Shown here piece by piece: positions 1 to 8,975 of a DNA stretch of 64,000 bases (position 1 is the first letter of the stretch; each line of letters begins with the position of its first letter). This DNA comes from Capnocytophaga sp. oral taxon 878 (GTDB lineage: Bacteria; Bacteroidota; Bacteroidia; Flavobacteriales; Flavobacteriaceae), in the NCBI RefSeq assembly GCF_002999135.1, contig NZ_CP027229.1, positions 2,138,501-2,202,500 of the forward strand. Direction: 5' to 3'. Under the pieces are notes generated by a model. It made no database searches. It was given only the letters and a program-made list of their open reading frames with translations, and was not told the origin of the DNA. The translations under genes and the position numbers were made by a program.

Positions 1-1
1 A

Positions 2-526
2 GAAAATGGATATGTTCGTCCGACAGCGGTAGATCTTAAAATCTACACTAATCCATTTACTACAATCTTAAAAGTAGATGTTGGAAGTGGAGATGAGTAT
101 GTGGCAGATTTTTCATTTAGCTCACCTGAGGGCTGTACTACAAGGGTTAAAGCAGTAATAAAACTTACTACAAGTGATTTAAACTCTGTAGCCTCAATAG
201 AAGAAGCTATTGATAATATCCGTATAGTGGCTGTACAAAACGACTTACAAGTAGTAGCCCATGCAGATGTAAAAGCTATTCATAAATTGGGTAAAAAACT
301 AAGCGAGCTTACCAATGAAGAAATTAATACATACGCTAAGGCTGAAGTATTTAAAAATGGAGCAAAAATAGCAGATGTGAAACACGAATTTGAGAGAAAT
401 AATGAAAGTGTGGTTTACTTTATTTTCTCGGATGGCTCAAAAGTGAAAGCTGAAGAGTACATTACAGACTTTGAAAAAAAGGTAACAGATATCTTCAAAC
501 GTTTTTTTAATAACTCTGAGGAGTAA
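2..526 (+). CDS. C-terminal part of an unknown protein (cut by window start)
   Basis: The reading frame is open from base 2 with no stop, so the gene starts before the window and the GTG at 101 is probably internal. The visible 174 residues are mixed and soluble in character, with an acidic/charged helical end (TDFEKKVTDIFKRFF). I see no recognisable motif. Its TAA overlaps the ATG of the next gene by one base, so the two are translationally coupled and probably cotranscribed. Function unknown. Confidence 0.7.
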   Translation, partial: ENGYVRPTAVDLKIYTNPFTTILKVDVGSGDEYVADFSFSSPEGCTTRVKAVIKLTTSDLNSVASIEEAIDNIRIVAVQNDLQVVAHADVKAIHKLGKKLSELTNEEINTYAKAEVFKNGAKIADVKHEFERNNESVVYFIFSDGSKVKAEEYITDFEKKVTDIFKRFFNNSEE

Positions 527-1110
527 TGAAGAAGAAATTACTAATTATATTTACTTTTATAAATAGCATTGCTTTGGCACAACAAAGCAATGCTATTTCT
601 GTTTGCACAGATAGTTTAAGTACTGCTAAGTATAAGCACCAGATAGGGATAGGACTTTCTAAATTTGTAAATGCTGCTTTCCCAAGTGATAGTAATGCTT
701 TTTTGCTAGAATATAGGTATTTGAAAAATCCTACCCTTGTATATCGTGTAGGGGCTGACTATCGGATGGAGAATAGTAAGGACAGTTATTATGAGTTTGC
801 CTTGAAGATTGGTTTAGATAAACAACTGAAAGACTACAAAAAATGGCAGTTTTATTACGGTGTAGACCTTTGGGGGCGTTATTTGTATTACGGCAACCGA
901 GAACAATACTATACTAATATAGCTATTAATCCGTTTTTTGGGATATTGTATTATTTTAGCAAGAATTTTTCGGTATCGACAGAGCCTGGGTTTTTCTTAA
1001 AATATAATATTAGAAGAGATAGAAAGAGTTTTGACCCTGAGGCGCAAGCGCAATGGCTGGAAAGTAGGCTTGCTAAGATAGGTTTTATACAGCTGAATTT
1101 TCATTTTTAA
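526..1110 (+). CDS. Small outer-membrane beta-barrel-like protein
   Basis: 194 residues with a clear Sec signal peptide (MKKKLLIIFTFINSIALA, cleavage near residue 18). The mature part has alternating aromatic/polar strands (YYEFALKIGL, WQFYYGVDLWGRYLYY) and ends in a strand with terminal Phe (FIQLNFHF), as outer-membrane barrels do. The length suits an 8-stranded barrel. It is coupled to the upstream gene by a one-base overlap and followed by a terminator. Specific function cannot be assigned. Confidence 0.7.
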   Translation: MKKKLLIIFTFINSIALAQQSNAISVCTDSLSTAKYKHQIGIGLSKFVNAAFPSDSNAFLLEYRYLKNPTLVYRVGADYRMENSKDSYYEFALKIGLDKQLKDYKKWQFYYGVDLWGRYLYYGNREQYYTNIAINPFFGILYYFSKNFSVSTEPGFFLKYNIRRDRKSFDPEAQAQWLESRLAKIGFIQLNFHF

Positions 1111-1116
1111 AATATA

Positions 1117-1146
1117 AGGATTGCTTGAGAAAAGCAGTCCTTTTTT
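1117..1146 (+). terminator. Rho-independent terminator after the beta-barrel gene
   Basis: The inverted repeat AGGATTGCTT / AAGCAGTCCT (one G-U pair) with a short loop is followed by a run of T. It lies 7 nt after the stop codon at 1110. Confidence 0.8.
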
Positions 1147-1227
1147 GTTGGGTTGGGTTTTGACCTTTATGCTGTACAGGTTTTAAAAGTTTAACTTGAT
1201 GATTTATGCTTGGGGGTAAAGAACTGA

Positions 1228-1923
1228 TTAAGTGAAATAGGCTACAGCAAAGCCTATACATACACTTAAGAACTTGAGAAGATTAAAACGGTGTCCTTCG
1301 GAATTTTCAAATAATATGACAGTAGAGATATGCAGGAATATGCCTATTACTATAGCAGAAAGCTCGGTGTGGTAGTTGATAAGACCAGGTACTGTACTGC
1401 TTAGAAAGGTACCAAAGGGGGTCATTAGGGAAAACAGAAGAAGGAAAAGGGCTGTTTTCCATTTGGCTATACCTGAATTGACAAAAAAAGTAGTAAGCAC
1501 AATTGCCACAGGCAGCTTATGTACAAAAATACCATATACAAGATCGTGGTTATGGGCGTGTGATAGCGGGAACCCCTCTAAAATGGAGTGAATGCTTAGG
1601 CTTATAAACAATGAGAGCGGGAAGGCACTATGAGCATGAGGGTGAGGGTGCTGGGTATGACCGTGTTCGGCACCATGAGAAAAGAACTCTAAGACTATTT
1701 GGAGTAATACCCCTGCTATAACAAATATACCTATGTGCTTGAAATCATGGGTATGGCTGTGAGAGTGGTATACTTCGGGGATGAGTACAAATACAGTGAG
1801 AGCCAATAGATAAGCCCCACTGAATGAAAGCAGTAGTTTGGTATATTGGTGCTGTGCTGGCTTAAAAAAGGTTACAAAAGAGTAGCCTAAGAGTACAGCC
1901 AAAAAAGGAAGAAAATAATTCAT
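1228..1923 (-). CDS. ZIP family metal transporter
   Basis: 231 residues with about eight hydrophobic segments and a long His-rich loop (HSHSHTHDF; GHTQHPHPHAHS). The metal-site helices carry HSILEGFPL (family HSxxEG) and HKLP, the pair that forms the binuclear Zn/Fe site in ZIP proteins. It is expected to import Zn2+, Fe2+ or similar across the inner membrane; the substrate cannot be read from sequence. It stands alone on the minus strand, 58 nt after the acetyltransferase gene. Confidence 0.9.
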   Translation of the reverse strand: MNYFLPFLAVLLGYSFVTFFKPAQHQYTKLLLSFSGAYLLALTVFVLIPEVYHSHSHTHDFKHIGIFVIAGVLLQIVLEFFSHGAEHGHTQHPHPHAHSAFPLSLFISLSIHSILEGFPLSHAHNHDLVYGIFVHKLPVAIVLTTFFVNSGIAKWKTALFLLLFSLMTPFGTFLSSTVPGLINYHTELSAIVIGIFLHISTVILFENSEGHRFNLLKFLSVCIGFAVAYFT

Positions 1924-1981
1924 TGTTAGAGAATTTCAAAAAAGGTAATTGGTTAAGGTAAGGAGCCCTTAGTGCGTGTTA

Positions 1982-3100
1982 TTAAACTTCTTTTTTAAAG
2001 GTAGCACGGCGGGCAAAGATAACGGGATCAAAGCTTTTCCAAAGCTGCTGAATGGCTATGTTTTCTTCTAACTCGGGGGTGATAACACAATTGGTTACCC
2101 CATTGCGTTTAAATACATCATAATAATAATCAAACAGGAGGGCTGGAATACCTTTATTTTGATACTCGGGAGCTACGCCTATAAGGTAAAACTCTACTGT
2201 ATTATGGTGTTTTTTGGCTTGTAGTAAGTGCCACCATCCAAAAGGTAATAGAGAGCCTTTTGCTTTCTGTAAGGCTTTAGAGAAAGAAGGCATTACTATG
2301 GCAAAGCATATTAGTTTGCCATTTTTATCTTCAATAAAACGTATGTATTCGGGATTAATGAAGGGAATGTATTTTTGCTTAAAATAATCACGCTGGCGAT
2401 TGGTTATAGGTACATAGGACGCTAATTTGGAATAGGTATCATTGTAGAGATTGAACATATCATCAACGTGCTTAAGTACTTCCTTAGTAGTAGGCGTATC
2501 GATAAGGGTTACTCCATAACGCCTTTTGATAGCTTCGGCTGTTTTTTTAAAGAACTCGGGGTTGATACTTTTTATTAAAAAAGACATATCAATAAATCCT
2601 TTTTCTTTGGTAAAGCCTAACTGTTGTAAATGCTCATAGTAATAAGGATAGTGATACCAAGTCATCATATTAGAGATATGGTCATAGCCTTCGGTAAGCA
2701 AGCCTACTTTATCCATACTAGAGAAGCCCATAGGACCCTCAATATACTCTAACTGATGTAGGCGAGCTACCTCGGCAACCTTATCGAGCAGGGCTTTGGT
2801 AACCTGAATATCATCAATCATATCAAGCCAGCCAAAGCGTACTTTTTTAGCGCCTTGTGCGATATCGTGCTGGTTAATAATAGCTGCTACACGCCCTACT
2901 ATTTGATTTTGGGCGTTATAAGCTAAAAAGAAGAAAGCCTGTGCGTTATCGAACACAGGATTTTTATCTTTATTAAATGAAGCTACCTCATCGGCAATGA
3001 GAGGTGGCACCCAATAAGGGTGGTTTTTGTATAATGATAGGGGAAACTTTACAAAACTGGTAAGTTCCTTTTGAGTGGATATTTCTTTAATCAAAAACAT
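1982..3100 (-). CDS. Large GNAT-type N-acetyltransferase-like protein
   Basis: 372 residues. The C-terminal third has acyl-CoA N-acyltransferase features (FYLIGVAPEYQNKGIPALLFDYYYDVF, where QNKGIP resembles the Q/RxxGxG/A acetyl-CoA loop). The N-terminal half also looks like a degenerate GNAT fold (AYNAQNQIVGRVAAIIN). This long form is common in Bacteroidetes, usually annotated only as N-acetyltransferase. It overlaps the stop of the upstream outer-membrane gene by 14 nt, so the two form an operon. The acceptor substrate is unknown. Confidence 0.75.
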   Translation of the reverse strand: MFLIKEISTQKELTSFVKFPLSLYKNHPYWVPPLIADEVASFNKDKNPVFDNAQAFFFLAYNAQNQIVGRVAAIINQHDIAQGAKKVRFGWLDMIDDIQVTKALLDKVAEVARLHQLEYIEGPMGFSSMDKVGLLTEGYDHISNMMTWYHYPYYYEHLQQLGFTKEKGFIDMSFLIKSINPEFFKKTAEAIKRRYGVTLIDTPTTKEVLKHVDDMFNLYNDTYSKLASYVPITNRQRDYFKQKYIPFINPEYIRFIEDKNGKLICFAIVMPSFSKALQKAKGSLLPFGWWHLLQAKKHHNTVEFYLIGVAPEYQNKGIPALLFDYYYDVFKRNGVTNCVITPELEENIAIQQLWKSFDPVIFARRATFKKEV

Positions 3101-4025
3101 TCTTTTTCCTTTTCTTAGCTTTTTTCTTGTGGCTTATTTTAGTAGGTTCAACTTTTTCTTTGAGTTTCTTTTTAATGAAGCTATTGTGCTTATCAATGCG
3201 GTAAGATACCCCTATAAGCCCCATATAACGCTGGGGAGTATCATTCCAGCCAAAGCCCATATCGGCATTGAGTTGTAGGTTATGTGAGGCTATATAAGCT
3301 ACCCCAAAGCGGGTAATTTGGTCATTATAACGATCACTAAAAATGCCTTGCTGTTCGGCAAAAATACTAAACCAGCCATTGTCAAGATTATGGGTGAGTG
3401 TGAATATATAACTATACTCGGAGCTGTCTTTTTTAAGGAAGCGGTCGGCAATAAGGTTGGCTACTACTACCACACGTGGGATAGGTTCTGCCTGAAAGAT
3501 AGCGGCTACCTTAGGTGACAAGGTAGGTATCTGTTCATAATAATAACGGCTATTGGGCAAGAAATTCATCCCTGCATATATTGCTATAGAGGGTGTGAGG
3601 TTACGCCAACGGAAAGAGTTATTGGCTTTCCAGCTATAGATATTGGGCTGCTCATCTAAGAATTTGGGCTTAAAAAGCAAATATTTTGCCCCGATAGTAT
3701 TATTGACAAAGCCTATATGTGTGGTGGTGGCATTGGGCAGGAAGGTTTTGTCATAGGCAAAAGTACCATTGAGCATTACCTCAAGCTGCTCTCTAAAAAA
3801 GCCATAGCGCACAGCGTAATTGACCCCTGTAAAATTCATAGAGGTACCCATTTGCTTATGGTTATTACGCTCATACCAGAGTCCGCCCTCAAACTGCAAG
3901 ACACGAGCCCCTACAGCATACGCACTTTGTGAGTTGCCTGGTAGATTGGAATTGATAATTTCGGTATATTGTGCCGAAACGAGTATTGGCAAGAGTGCGA
4001 AGATTAGTGAGTATATTCTGTTCAT
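3087..4025 (-). CDS. Outer-membrane beta-barrel protein, MetA-pathway/transporter-like
   Basis: 312 residues with a signal peptide (MNRIYSLIFALLPILVSA) and a barrel-like series of amphipathic strands (YTEIINSNLPGNSQSAYAVG, then GGLWYERNNHKQMG). It resembles the Bacteroidetes family related to putative phenol-degradation MetA-like porins. The end is a very basic tail (KKKAKKRKKN). I chose the ATG at 4025 rather than 4049 because a TACCTTTG -7 box at 4047-4054 places transcription start near 4040, downstream of the longer start. It overlaps the GNAT gene by 14 nt. Confidence 0.7.
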   Translation of the reverse strand: MNRIYSLIFALLPILVSAQYTEIINSNLPGNSQSAYAVGARVLQFEGGLWYERNNHKQMGTSMNFTGVNYAVRYGFFREQLEVMLNGTFAYDKTFLPNATTTHIGFVNNTIGAKYLLFKPKFLDEQPNIYSWKANNSFRWRNLTPSIAIYAGMNFLPNSRYYYEQIPTLSPKVAAIFQAEPIPRVVVVANLIADRFLKKDSSEYSYIFTLTHNLDNGWFSIFAEQQGIFSDRYNDQITRFGVAYIASHNLQLNADMGFGWNDTPQRYMGLIGVSYRIDKHNSFIKKKLKEKVEPTKISHKKKAKKRKKNVFD

Positions 4026-4046
4026 TGCAAAAGTGTTTTTAGGCGA

Positions 4047-4054
4047 CAAAGGTA
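4047..4054 (-). promoter_or_regulatory. Bacteroidetes -7 promoter element
   Basis: TACCTTTG on the minus strand matches TAnnTTTG, with a TTTG about 20 nt upstream. It lies 22 nt before the ATG at 4025 and decides that start. Confidence 0.7.
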
Positions 4055-4117
4055 CAAAAAATTAGTGAATTAGCAAATGAGAGAATTAGCAAATTAGCAA
4101 ATTTGGGAATTAGCAAA

Positions 4118-5309
4118 TTATGATTTATGAAGTACCCTTCGGAGGGTAAGGGTTGCTAAAAAGAGATATACTATACACAAACCCCACATTCCTAACCAAA
4201 AGGGCATAATAGTGGTGAGACTTGCGCCCATCTGGGTAATGGATACAAAGCCTTTGCTACCCAAAGTAGTGGGCAGGGCATAGGATAGTACTGTGAGCCA
4301 CTGTGGCATTGCTACTGATGGCCACGAAAAACCGGTGAGCATTATGGCTGGTACTGAGGTGTACATTATAAGCATAATAGCATCTTCACGGCGGCGCAAG
4401 AAATTAAGCAAACATAAGCCCATAAAGACTATGGCTAAAATGAAAGGAATCATAAACACTAATACGCTGAGTATGTTACTGCGTAGGGGTATGCCAAAAA
4501 GAGGCATTACGATACCTAAAATGATGAGCAGAATGAGCACTGAGAAGCCTAAATAGGTAGTGGCTTTGCCCATCACAATGGGCAGTGCGCCAAAAAAGCT
4601 ATCGGAGTTGGGGTATATTTTTTTTGAGTTTATTACCTTCGCGCATTGTTCCGCCTAAAATACCTACTGCTGTGAGTATGGTGGTTTGGAAGATAATTAC
4701 TAATACGATAGGTATAAGAAAGGTAGCGTACCCTGATGATGGATTATAAAGGCTTACTACCTGAGCGCTTACAGGCATTGCCTCATCGCGTGCCTGAGTG
4801 GGGAGCTTGCCTTGTGCTGCGGTGCGCTTAAGCTCGACCCCTGCATTGAGGTAGGTGGCTGATACTTTGGCTGCTGTGAGCACTTGCTTATAATAGAGCA
4901 TATATGAAGCATCGGCGTAGACAGAGATTACGGGTTGCTCGCCGCGCTGGAGGTCACGGCCAAAATCTTTAGGGATGGTGATTATACCACGTATTTGCTC
5001 CTGCTGGAAGGCTTTTTGAGCATCGGCTAGATTCAAATAACTGCTGTAGATAGCCACCCCGCTGCTGGCATCTATCATCCGGAGTAACTGGCGGCTATTG
5101 GTAGTATTATCGGCATCGACTACGCCTACGGGTAGCTCTTGTAGGGTTTCTTCTGAATAAAGATAGGTGTACAAGAATGAGACGGCTACTGCGACAATGA
5201 CAAATGAGAAAAACACTGCGCGGTCGCGGAAAATGTATTTGGCTTCCCACAACATTGCCTTGGTAAAATCGGCTGAACTTTGGTATATGTAATTTCTAAA
5301 CTTTTTCAT
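4118..5309 (-). pseudogene. ABC-2 type permease, frameshifted in an A8 run
   Basis: The N-terminal part (5309 to about 4620) has one TM helix, a large periplasmic domain (ELPVGVVDADNTTNSRQLLRM) and the start of the membrane domain. The C-terminal part (to 4118) carries the remaining four or five helices. The frame breaks after REGNKLKK at eight A on the coding strand (4618-4625). Removing one A gives an unbroken KLKKIYPNSDSFFGALP reading that joins the two parts into a normal ABC-2 permease of about 395 residues, like its upstream neighbour. The start at 5309 follows an AGGAGG and overlaps the upstream stop by 14 nt. It may be a sequencing error, a real null allele, or a slippage-decoded gene. 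Confidence 0.8.
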
Positions 5310-6447
5310 ATCCTCCTGATTTAATTTTCTTAACAAACATAGGGTAGGCGACTATAAATAATAGGGCAAAGAGCAATAGGGCTAAAAGAGGTTGCCAAGT
5401 CATTTCGATAGGGATGCCTTTAATAGCGCGATTGACATAATACTTCATAAAATGGGCATAAGGGAAGATTTGCGCTAAGTACTGCATACTTTTAGGCAGC
5501 CCTTCCATAGGGAAGGTGTAGGCTGCAAAGGAGAATGCTATGGCTGTAAAACCACTGCCTATGGTAAGAGCTAAGCGAAAATCGGGGGCTAGGGATACTA
5601 TTGCGATTCCTATAACTTGGTACACCACCACTAAGGCAAAGGTGATGAGCAAGACATTAAACATAGGGATGTGAAGGGGTGTGCCTATGAGGTTGAAGAG
5701 CAAGAAGTTCATCCACCAGCCTATAAAAAAGAGTAGCAGGGTGTAGGGCAGTAGCTTGCTAATAAGGGCTTTTAAGGGGTTGCCTCCTGCTTTTTTGAGC
5801 CATTGCTTGCCTCGTTGGTAGCGAAACTCGACTCCTAAGACGTAGACAGTTACCATCATTACTATCATTTGGAGCATCATTGGCAAGAGTGCTGTGAGTA
5901 GGTAATAGGCGTAATTGGAGTAGGGGTTAAAGAGCCCATAATCGGCCACTTTTATGGGTTGGGCTTCGGCATATACGCGCTGGGATTGGGTTCCTTTTTG
6001 CATTTTCTTTTTCATCAGTAATGCTGCTGAGAAAGAGCCTATTGTGACTTGGAAGTCTTTTTGAATGAGGCCTGCCCCGAGCATAAACTGGTTATTGGTG
6101 TAGCATATTACTGACTGATTTTCGCCTTTAAAAATATTCTGTTGGAAATTGGCGGGTATGACTATAAAGCCGATTATGTGCTGCTGCTGGATGAGGCTCT
6201 GGGCTTCTTGTTCGCTGCTTACTTTAGTAGTAAGGGCGATATTGGGGGTAGCCTCGAGCATACGCAGGAGGTTTGCCGAGAGTTGGGTGTTATCATAATC
6301 GATATATGCCATAGGCAAATCACGAGGTACGCCTTTGTAGAATAGAGTTGCAAAGAACCCGAAGAGCAACATTGGTAGCACTAAGACGTAAAAGAGGCGC
6401 TTAGGCGATAGGAAGAGGTTCTTGCATTCGGTTTTAAATAAATACAT
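5296..6447 (-). CDS. ABC-2 type transporter permease (efflux, YhhJ/YbhR-like)
   Basis: 383 residues. One N-terminal TM helix is followed by a periplasmic domain (DLPMAYIDYDNTQLSANLL), then five or six C-terminal TM helices (YYLLTALLPMMLQMIVMMVTVYVLG onward). This is the ABC2_membrane_3 architecture used with HlyD and TolC partners to export drugs or other small molecules. Together with the frameshifted paralogue downstream it would form the permease pair. No ATPase gene is adjacent, which is frequent for this operon type in Bacteroidetes. The expected partners HlyD and TolC are 17.5 kb upstream on the same strand. Confidence 0.88.
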   Translation of the reverse strand: MYLFKTECKNLFLSPKRLFYVLVLPMLLFGFFATLFYKGVPRDLPMAYIDYDNTQLSANLLRMLEATPNIALTTKVSSEQEAQSLIQQQHIIGFIVIPANFQQNIFKGENQSVICYTNNQFMLGAGLIQKDFQVTIGSFSAALLMKKKMQKGTQSQRVYAEAQPIKVADYGLFNPYSNYAYYLLTALLPMMLQMIVMMVTVYVLGVEFRYQRGKQWLKKAGGNPLKALISKLLPYTLLLFFIGWWMNFLLFNLIGTPLHIPMFNVLLITFALVVVYQVIGIAIVSLAPDFRLALTIGSGFTAIAFSFAAYTFPMEGLPKSMQYLAQIFPYAHFMKYYVNRAIKGIPIEMTWQPLLALLLFALLFIVAYPMFVKKIKSGGYEKV

Positions 6448-6512
6448 AATGATAATTTATTAAGATGTAAATATGTTTATTAGTTAATAGGATAGGGCTG
6501 TGCTAAGGGAGC

Positions 6513-6562
6513 AACTATCCTTCGTTTATAGTTCGTTTATCCTTCGTTATTCGTTCGTTCGG
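6513..6562 (-). repeat. Dispersed mosaic repeat, copy a (short, core array)
   Basis: On the minus strand this reads as tandem units GAACGAACGAATA, ACGAAGGATA, AACGAACTATA, AACGAAGGATA. It lies between the lipoprotein gene (ends 6601) and the ABC permease start (6447). A short tandem GGCCTTGGG doublet follows at 6561-6580. No other gene signal is seen in 6448-6600. Confidence 0.85.
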
Positions 6563-6600
6563 CCTTGGGTGGCCTTGGGGGAGAGATGGGGTGATCATAT

Positions 6601-7143
6601 TTATTGGTTTTTAAGTACTTTATCGATAAGTATGGTTTGTTTATAGATTTTTTGGTATCGGGTAAGGAGTTTGCCTGAGTAATAGCCTATGTAATAGGCT
6701 CTTTGGTGTTGGTGTTTTTGGGCTTCTTCTTTAGTAATCTCGTCATACAAATAAGTAGGGCTGGGGGTGTTCTTTTTGTGCAAATCGGAACAATTAAGGA
6801 AATAGCGCAGGGTGAGGTGTTGGTCATACAAGTAGAGTTTTTGGTGGGTAGCGGTAATTTGGGCAAAGACTTTTTGCTGGGGGATGGGAGTGATGGGGAT
6901 TTTGTGCTGAAAAGATTGGGAAGCAGAGAAGGTGTATTGAGCCTCGATGCTTATTTCGGAGTTTTTTATTTTGAACATTTTACGCTTACAATGATTGCCC
7001 AATGAGAAATACTGAAAGCCTGCGTTTTGGCCACAATACTCATAGGTGAGGAATGATTGGGGTGTAAAGGCATTGGTGGCTTTGCGCTCTTGGGGTGATT
7101 GTTTGCAAGAGAATAGGGCTAATAAAGAGGCTAATAGGGTCAT
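6601..7143 (-). CDS. Putative lipoprotein, unknown function
   Basis: 180 residues. The N-terminus MTLLASLLALFSCKQS has a short hydrophobic stretch and a lipobox-like LFSC, suggesting lipidation at Cys13. The rest is basic and aromatic (CGQNAGFQYFSLGNHCKRKM; YYIGYYSGKLLTRYQKIYKQ) with no domain I recognise. It follows a small frameshifted ORF by a few bases and probably shares its transcript. Confidence 0.55.
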   Translation of the reverse strand: MTLLASLLALFSCKQSPQERKATNAFTPQSFLTYEYCGQNAGFQYFSLGNHCKRKMFKIKNSEISIEAQYTFSASQSFQHKIPITPIPQQKVFAQITATHQKLYLYDQHLTLRYFLNCSDLHKKNTPSPTYLYDEITKEEAQKHQHQRAYYIGYYSGKLLTRYQKIYKQTILIDKVLKNQ

Positions 7144-7148
7144 TGTTT

Positions 7149-7334
7149 TTAGATTATAGGATTTGTTTTTCTAATTCTTTTTTGTTCAATAGGTATGTTT
7201 TCAGGAGGTCTGCTAATTGTTCTTTGACCAACACCCTCCTCCCCTCTTTTACAAGAAGGTCTTCGTGTTTCTTTTTTTAGATATTGCTTTACTTTTTGCT
7301 CTATAAGCTTGCTCTTAAAGGTAATGTAACTCAT
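7149..7334 (-). pseudogene. Small helical protein, frameshifted in an A7 run
   Basis: As read, 61 residues start MSYITFKSKLIEQKVKQYLKK and then become Arg/Pro-rich and unstructured. Removing one A from the A7 run at 7272-7278 gives a coherent Lys/Leu helical continuation (KHEDLLVKEGRR, then KEQLADLLKTYLLNKKELEK) ending at 7154, about 59 residues. The restored frame looks much more protein-like, so I read this as a frameshifted small gene. It overlaps the methyltransferase stop (7331-7334). Function unknown. Confidence 0.5.
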
Positions 7335-8059
7335 TTAGTTGCTTTTCTAAAAGTGATTCCATAAAACTTGTTATTCCAGAACAATTCTGTTTTCTTTTCA
7401 ACCACTGACGTTGGGATACATTGTTCTATGGCGTTCAAATCAACCGTTTTGCCTTCAAAATAGGATTTAGAAAAGACGCTTTTCTTGTATTGGGTCTCCA
7501 CAAAGTCGGCTGTCTCATCGGCGATAAGCAACTTGCTTCCTGGTTTGGCAACTCGGAGCATTTCGCTCATAGCAAGAGCTTTATCGTTGAAAAAATTGAT
7601 ACCTCCGTTGTGAAAAACAATATCAAACATATTATCAGCAAAAGGTAACTCTTCAGCGGGACATTGCACAAGGGTAAGGTTTGTTTTCTTTTGCCACTGT
7701 TTCTTACATCTTTTGAGCATTCCCATAGAAATATCAGCTCCTACAAGGTCTATTGTTTTCAGATCAATCCCTTGAGGTAGATAACGCAAGTCTGCCCCTG
7801 TACCTATGGAAACATAAAGTACCGAAATAGCATTCTTCCATTCCAAGCGGCTCATCAATTCCGTACGCAGGCGGTCAATGCCATTTCCATACTTGAATTT
7901 TCCTATCCATTTTTCTCCAAAATCATAAAAGAAAGACATCCAATCATACATTTTCATATATTTTTGATTATCTCCACTGACAAAATGGTCATTCATACAG
8001 CAAAAAATACCATCTTCTATTTTTATATCAGCTTTTAATATTTGGGATATATCCTTCAT
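7331..8059 (-). CDS. Class I SAM-dependent methyltransferase (UbiE-like)
   Basis: 242 residues. Motif I is VLYVSIGTGADLRYLP (residues about 80-95), post-I acidic VGADISMGM, motif II-like FDIVFHNGGINFF, motif III LRVAKPGSKLLIADET. This is the UbiE/Methyltransf_11 layout. The N-terminal 50 residues (with FCCMND) are extra. Substrate unknown. It starts the small cluster that runs to the lipoprotein gene at 6601. Confidence 0.85.
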   Translation of the reverse strand: MKDISQILKADIKIEDGIFCCMNDHFVSGDNQKYMKMYDWMSFFYDFGEKWIGKFKYGNGIDRLRTELMSRLEWKNAISVLYVSIGTGADLRYLPQGIDLKTIDLVGADISMGMLKRCKKQWQKKTNLTLVQCPAEELPFADNMFDIVFHNGGINFFNDKALAMSEMLRVAKPGSKLLIADETADFVETQYKKSVFSKSYFEGKTVDLNAIEQCIPTSVVEKKTELFWNNKFYGITFRKATK

Positions 8060-8077
8060 TGTATTTATATTTTTAAA

Positions 8078-8413
8078 TTATCTTTTCTTAATCAAAATAT
8101 CTCCTTCACAAAGCCAAAGAGGTTCATTTTCTATCTTTAACTCCTCCCACCATTGTTTTTCTTCTGTTTCAGCATCATCTACAATACGAAAATTAGCAAA
8201 ATCTGTACGAGGCGGAGGCAATACAACAATATGCTCTATCTCTTTAGGTTCCAAATGATAAGTATCCGAAAGTTTTTTGAGAAACAATAACTGCTCTAAC
8301 TCCTTTTTATAGCTTACAAGTGCTTGTTTCTCCTCTTGCAAAAGAGAAACTTCTTTAAGCTGATGAATTGTTTTCTGAAGTTCATCTTCTATAAGTTGTT
8401 TTGCTGTTTTCAT
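8078..8413 (-). CDS. Small coiled-coil protein, unknown
   Basis: 111 residues. The first 55 form a strong coiled coil (KTAKQLIEDELQKTIHQLKE, then KKELEQLLFLKKLSDTYHL). The C-terminal half is acidic with Trp residues (EEKQWWEELKIENEPLWLCE). Its start overlaps the DUF1697 gene stop by 4 nt, so the two are coupled. I do not recognise the family. Confidence 0.6.
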   Translation of the reverse strand: MKTAKQLIEDELQKTIHQLKEVSLLQEEKQALVSYKKELEQLLFLKKLSDTYHLEPKEIEHIVVLPPPRTDFANFRIVDDAETEEKQWWEELKIENEPLWLCEGDILIKKR

Positions 8414-8973
8414 TCTTTAGTAAGTTCATCAACCATTGTAATAAGTTTGCTCAAAGTATTAAAATTACGCGTTGTAGCTACTATTTTAAGTCTCTTTTCC
8501 ACATAATTGTTATTCAATTTAGACCTTGAAGCATCCTTAGGAAGATATAGATATATTTTATTACCTACAATAGTCAATTCTTCTCCATCAAAAGTTTCTT
8601 TCTGTAACTTTTCTACTAAATCAGGTGTTAAAACACTATTTGTGAGCGTAAAAAATACCCGAGCTATATCATAATTTTCTCCTATAAAAGGATTCATATC
8701 AAGCATTTCCTGTACTTCCTTACGAGTTGCTACAACAGTTGGTAGGTCAGGACCTATATGTTCTTTTATTAATTGGGAGACTTTGGGGGCTATTTCACTA
8801 CGTACTTTGTCAGATAAGAACACTATATTTCCACTTTGGATATAAGTGCGTACCCCTTCAAATTCTGAGGAGAGTAATTCTTGTAGCTCTGCCATTTTGG
8901 GGATTCTGTTTTTCCCCGTAGGCATTACTCCTCGCAATAAAGCTATATAAGGTTTTTTGTCTTTTGTTTTCAT
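8410..8973 (-). CDS. DUF1697 family protein
   Basis: 187 residues matching DUF1697 in layout: YIALLRGVMPTGKNRIPKMA at the N-terminus, then VRTYIQSGNIVFLS, the two hallmark stretches of the family, and a C-terminal NNNYVEKRLKIVATTRNFNT. No biochemical role is established for DUF1697. It lies 3 nt after the preceding gene and overlaps the next by 4 nt, so it is part of an operon. Confidence 0.85.
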   Translation of the reverse strand: MKTKDKKPYIALLRGVMPTGKNRIPKMAELQELLSSEFEGVRTYIQSGNIVFLSDKVRSEIAPKVSQLIKEHIGPDLPTVVATRKEVQEMLDMNPFIGENYDIARVFFTLTNSVLTPDLVEKLQKETFDGEELTIVGNKIYLYLPKDASRSKLNNNYVEKRLKIVATTRNFNTLSKLITMVDELTKE

Positions 8974-8975
8974 TA

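Noticed and set aside
101-526. GTG start at 101 as a complete gene
   Set aside because: The frame is open to the first bases of the window without a stop, so a longer gene cut by the edge is more likely.
4025-4049. Longer start of the outer-membrane gene at 4049
   Set aside because: A -7 promoter box overlaps that codon, and the signal peptide begins at 4025.
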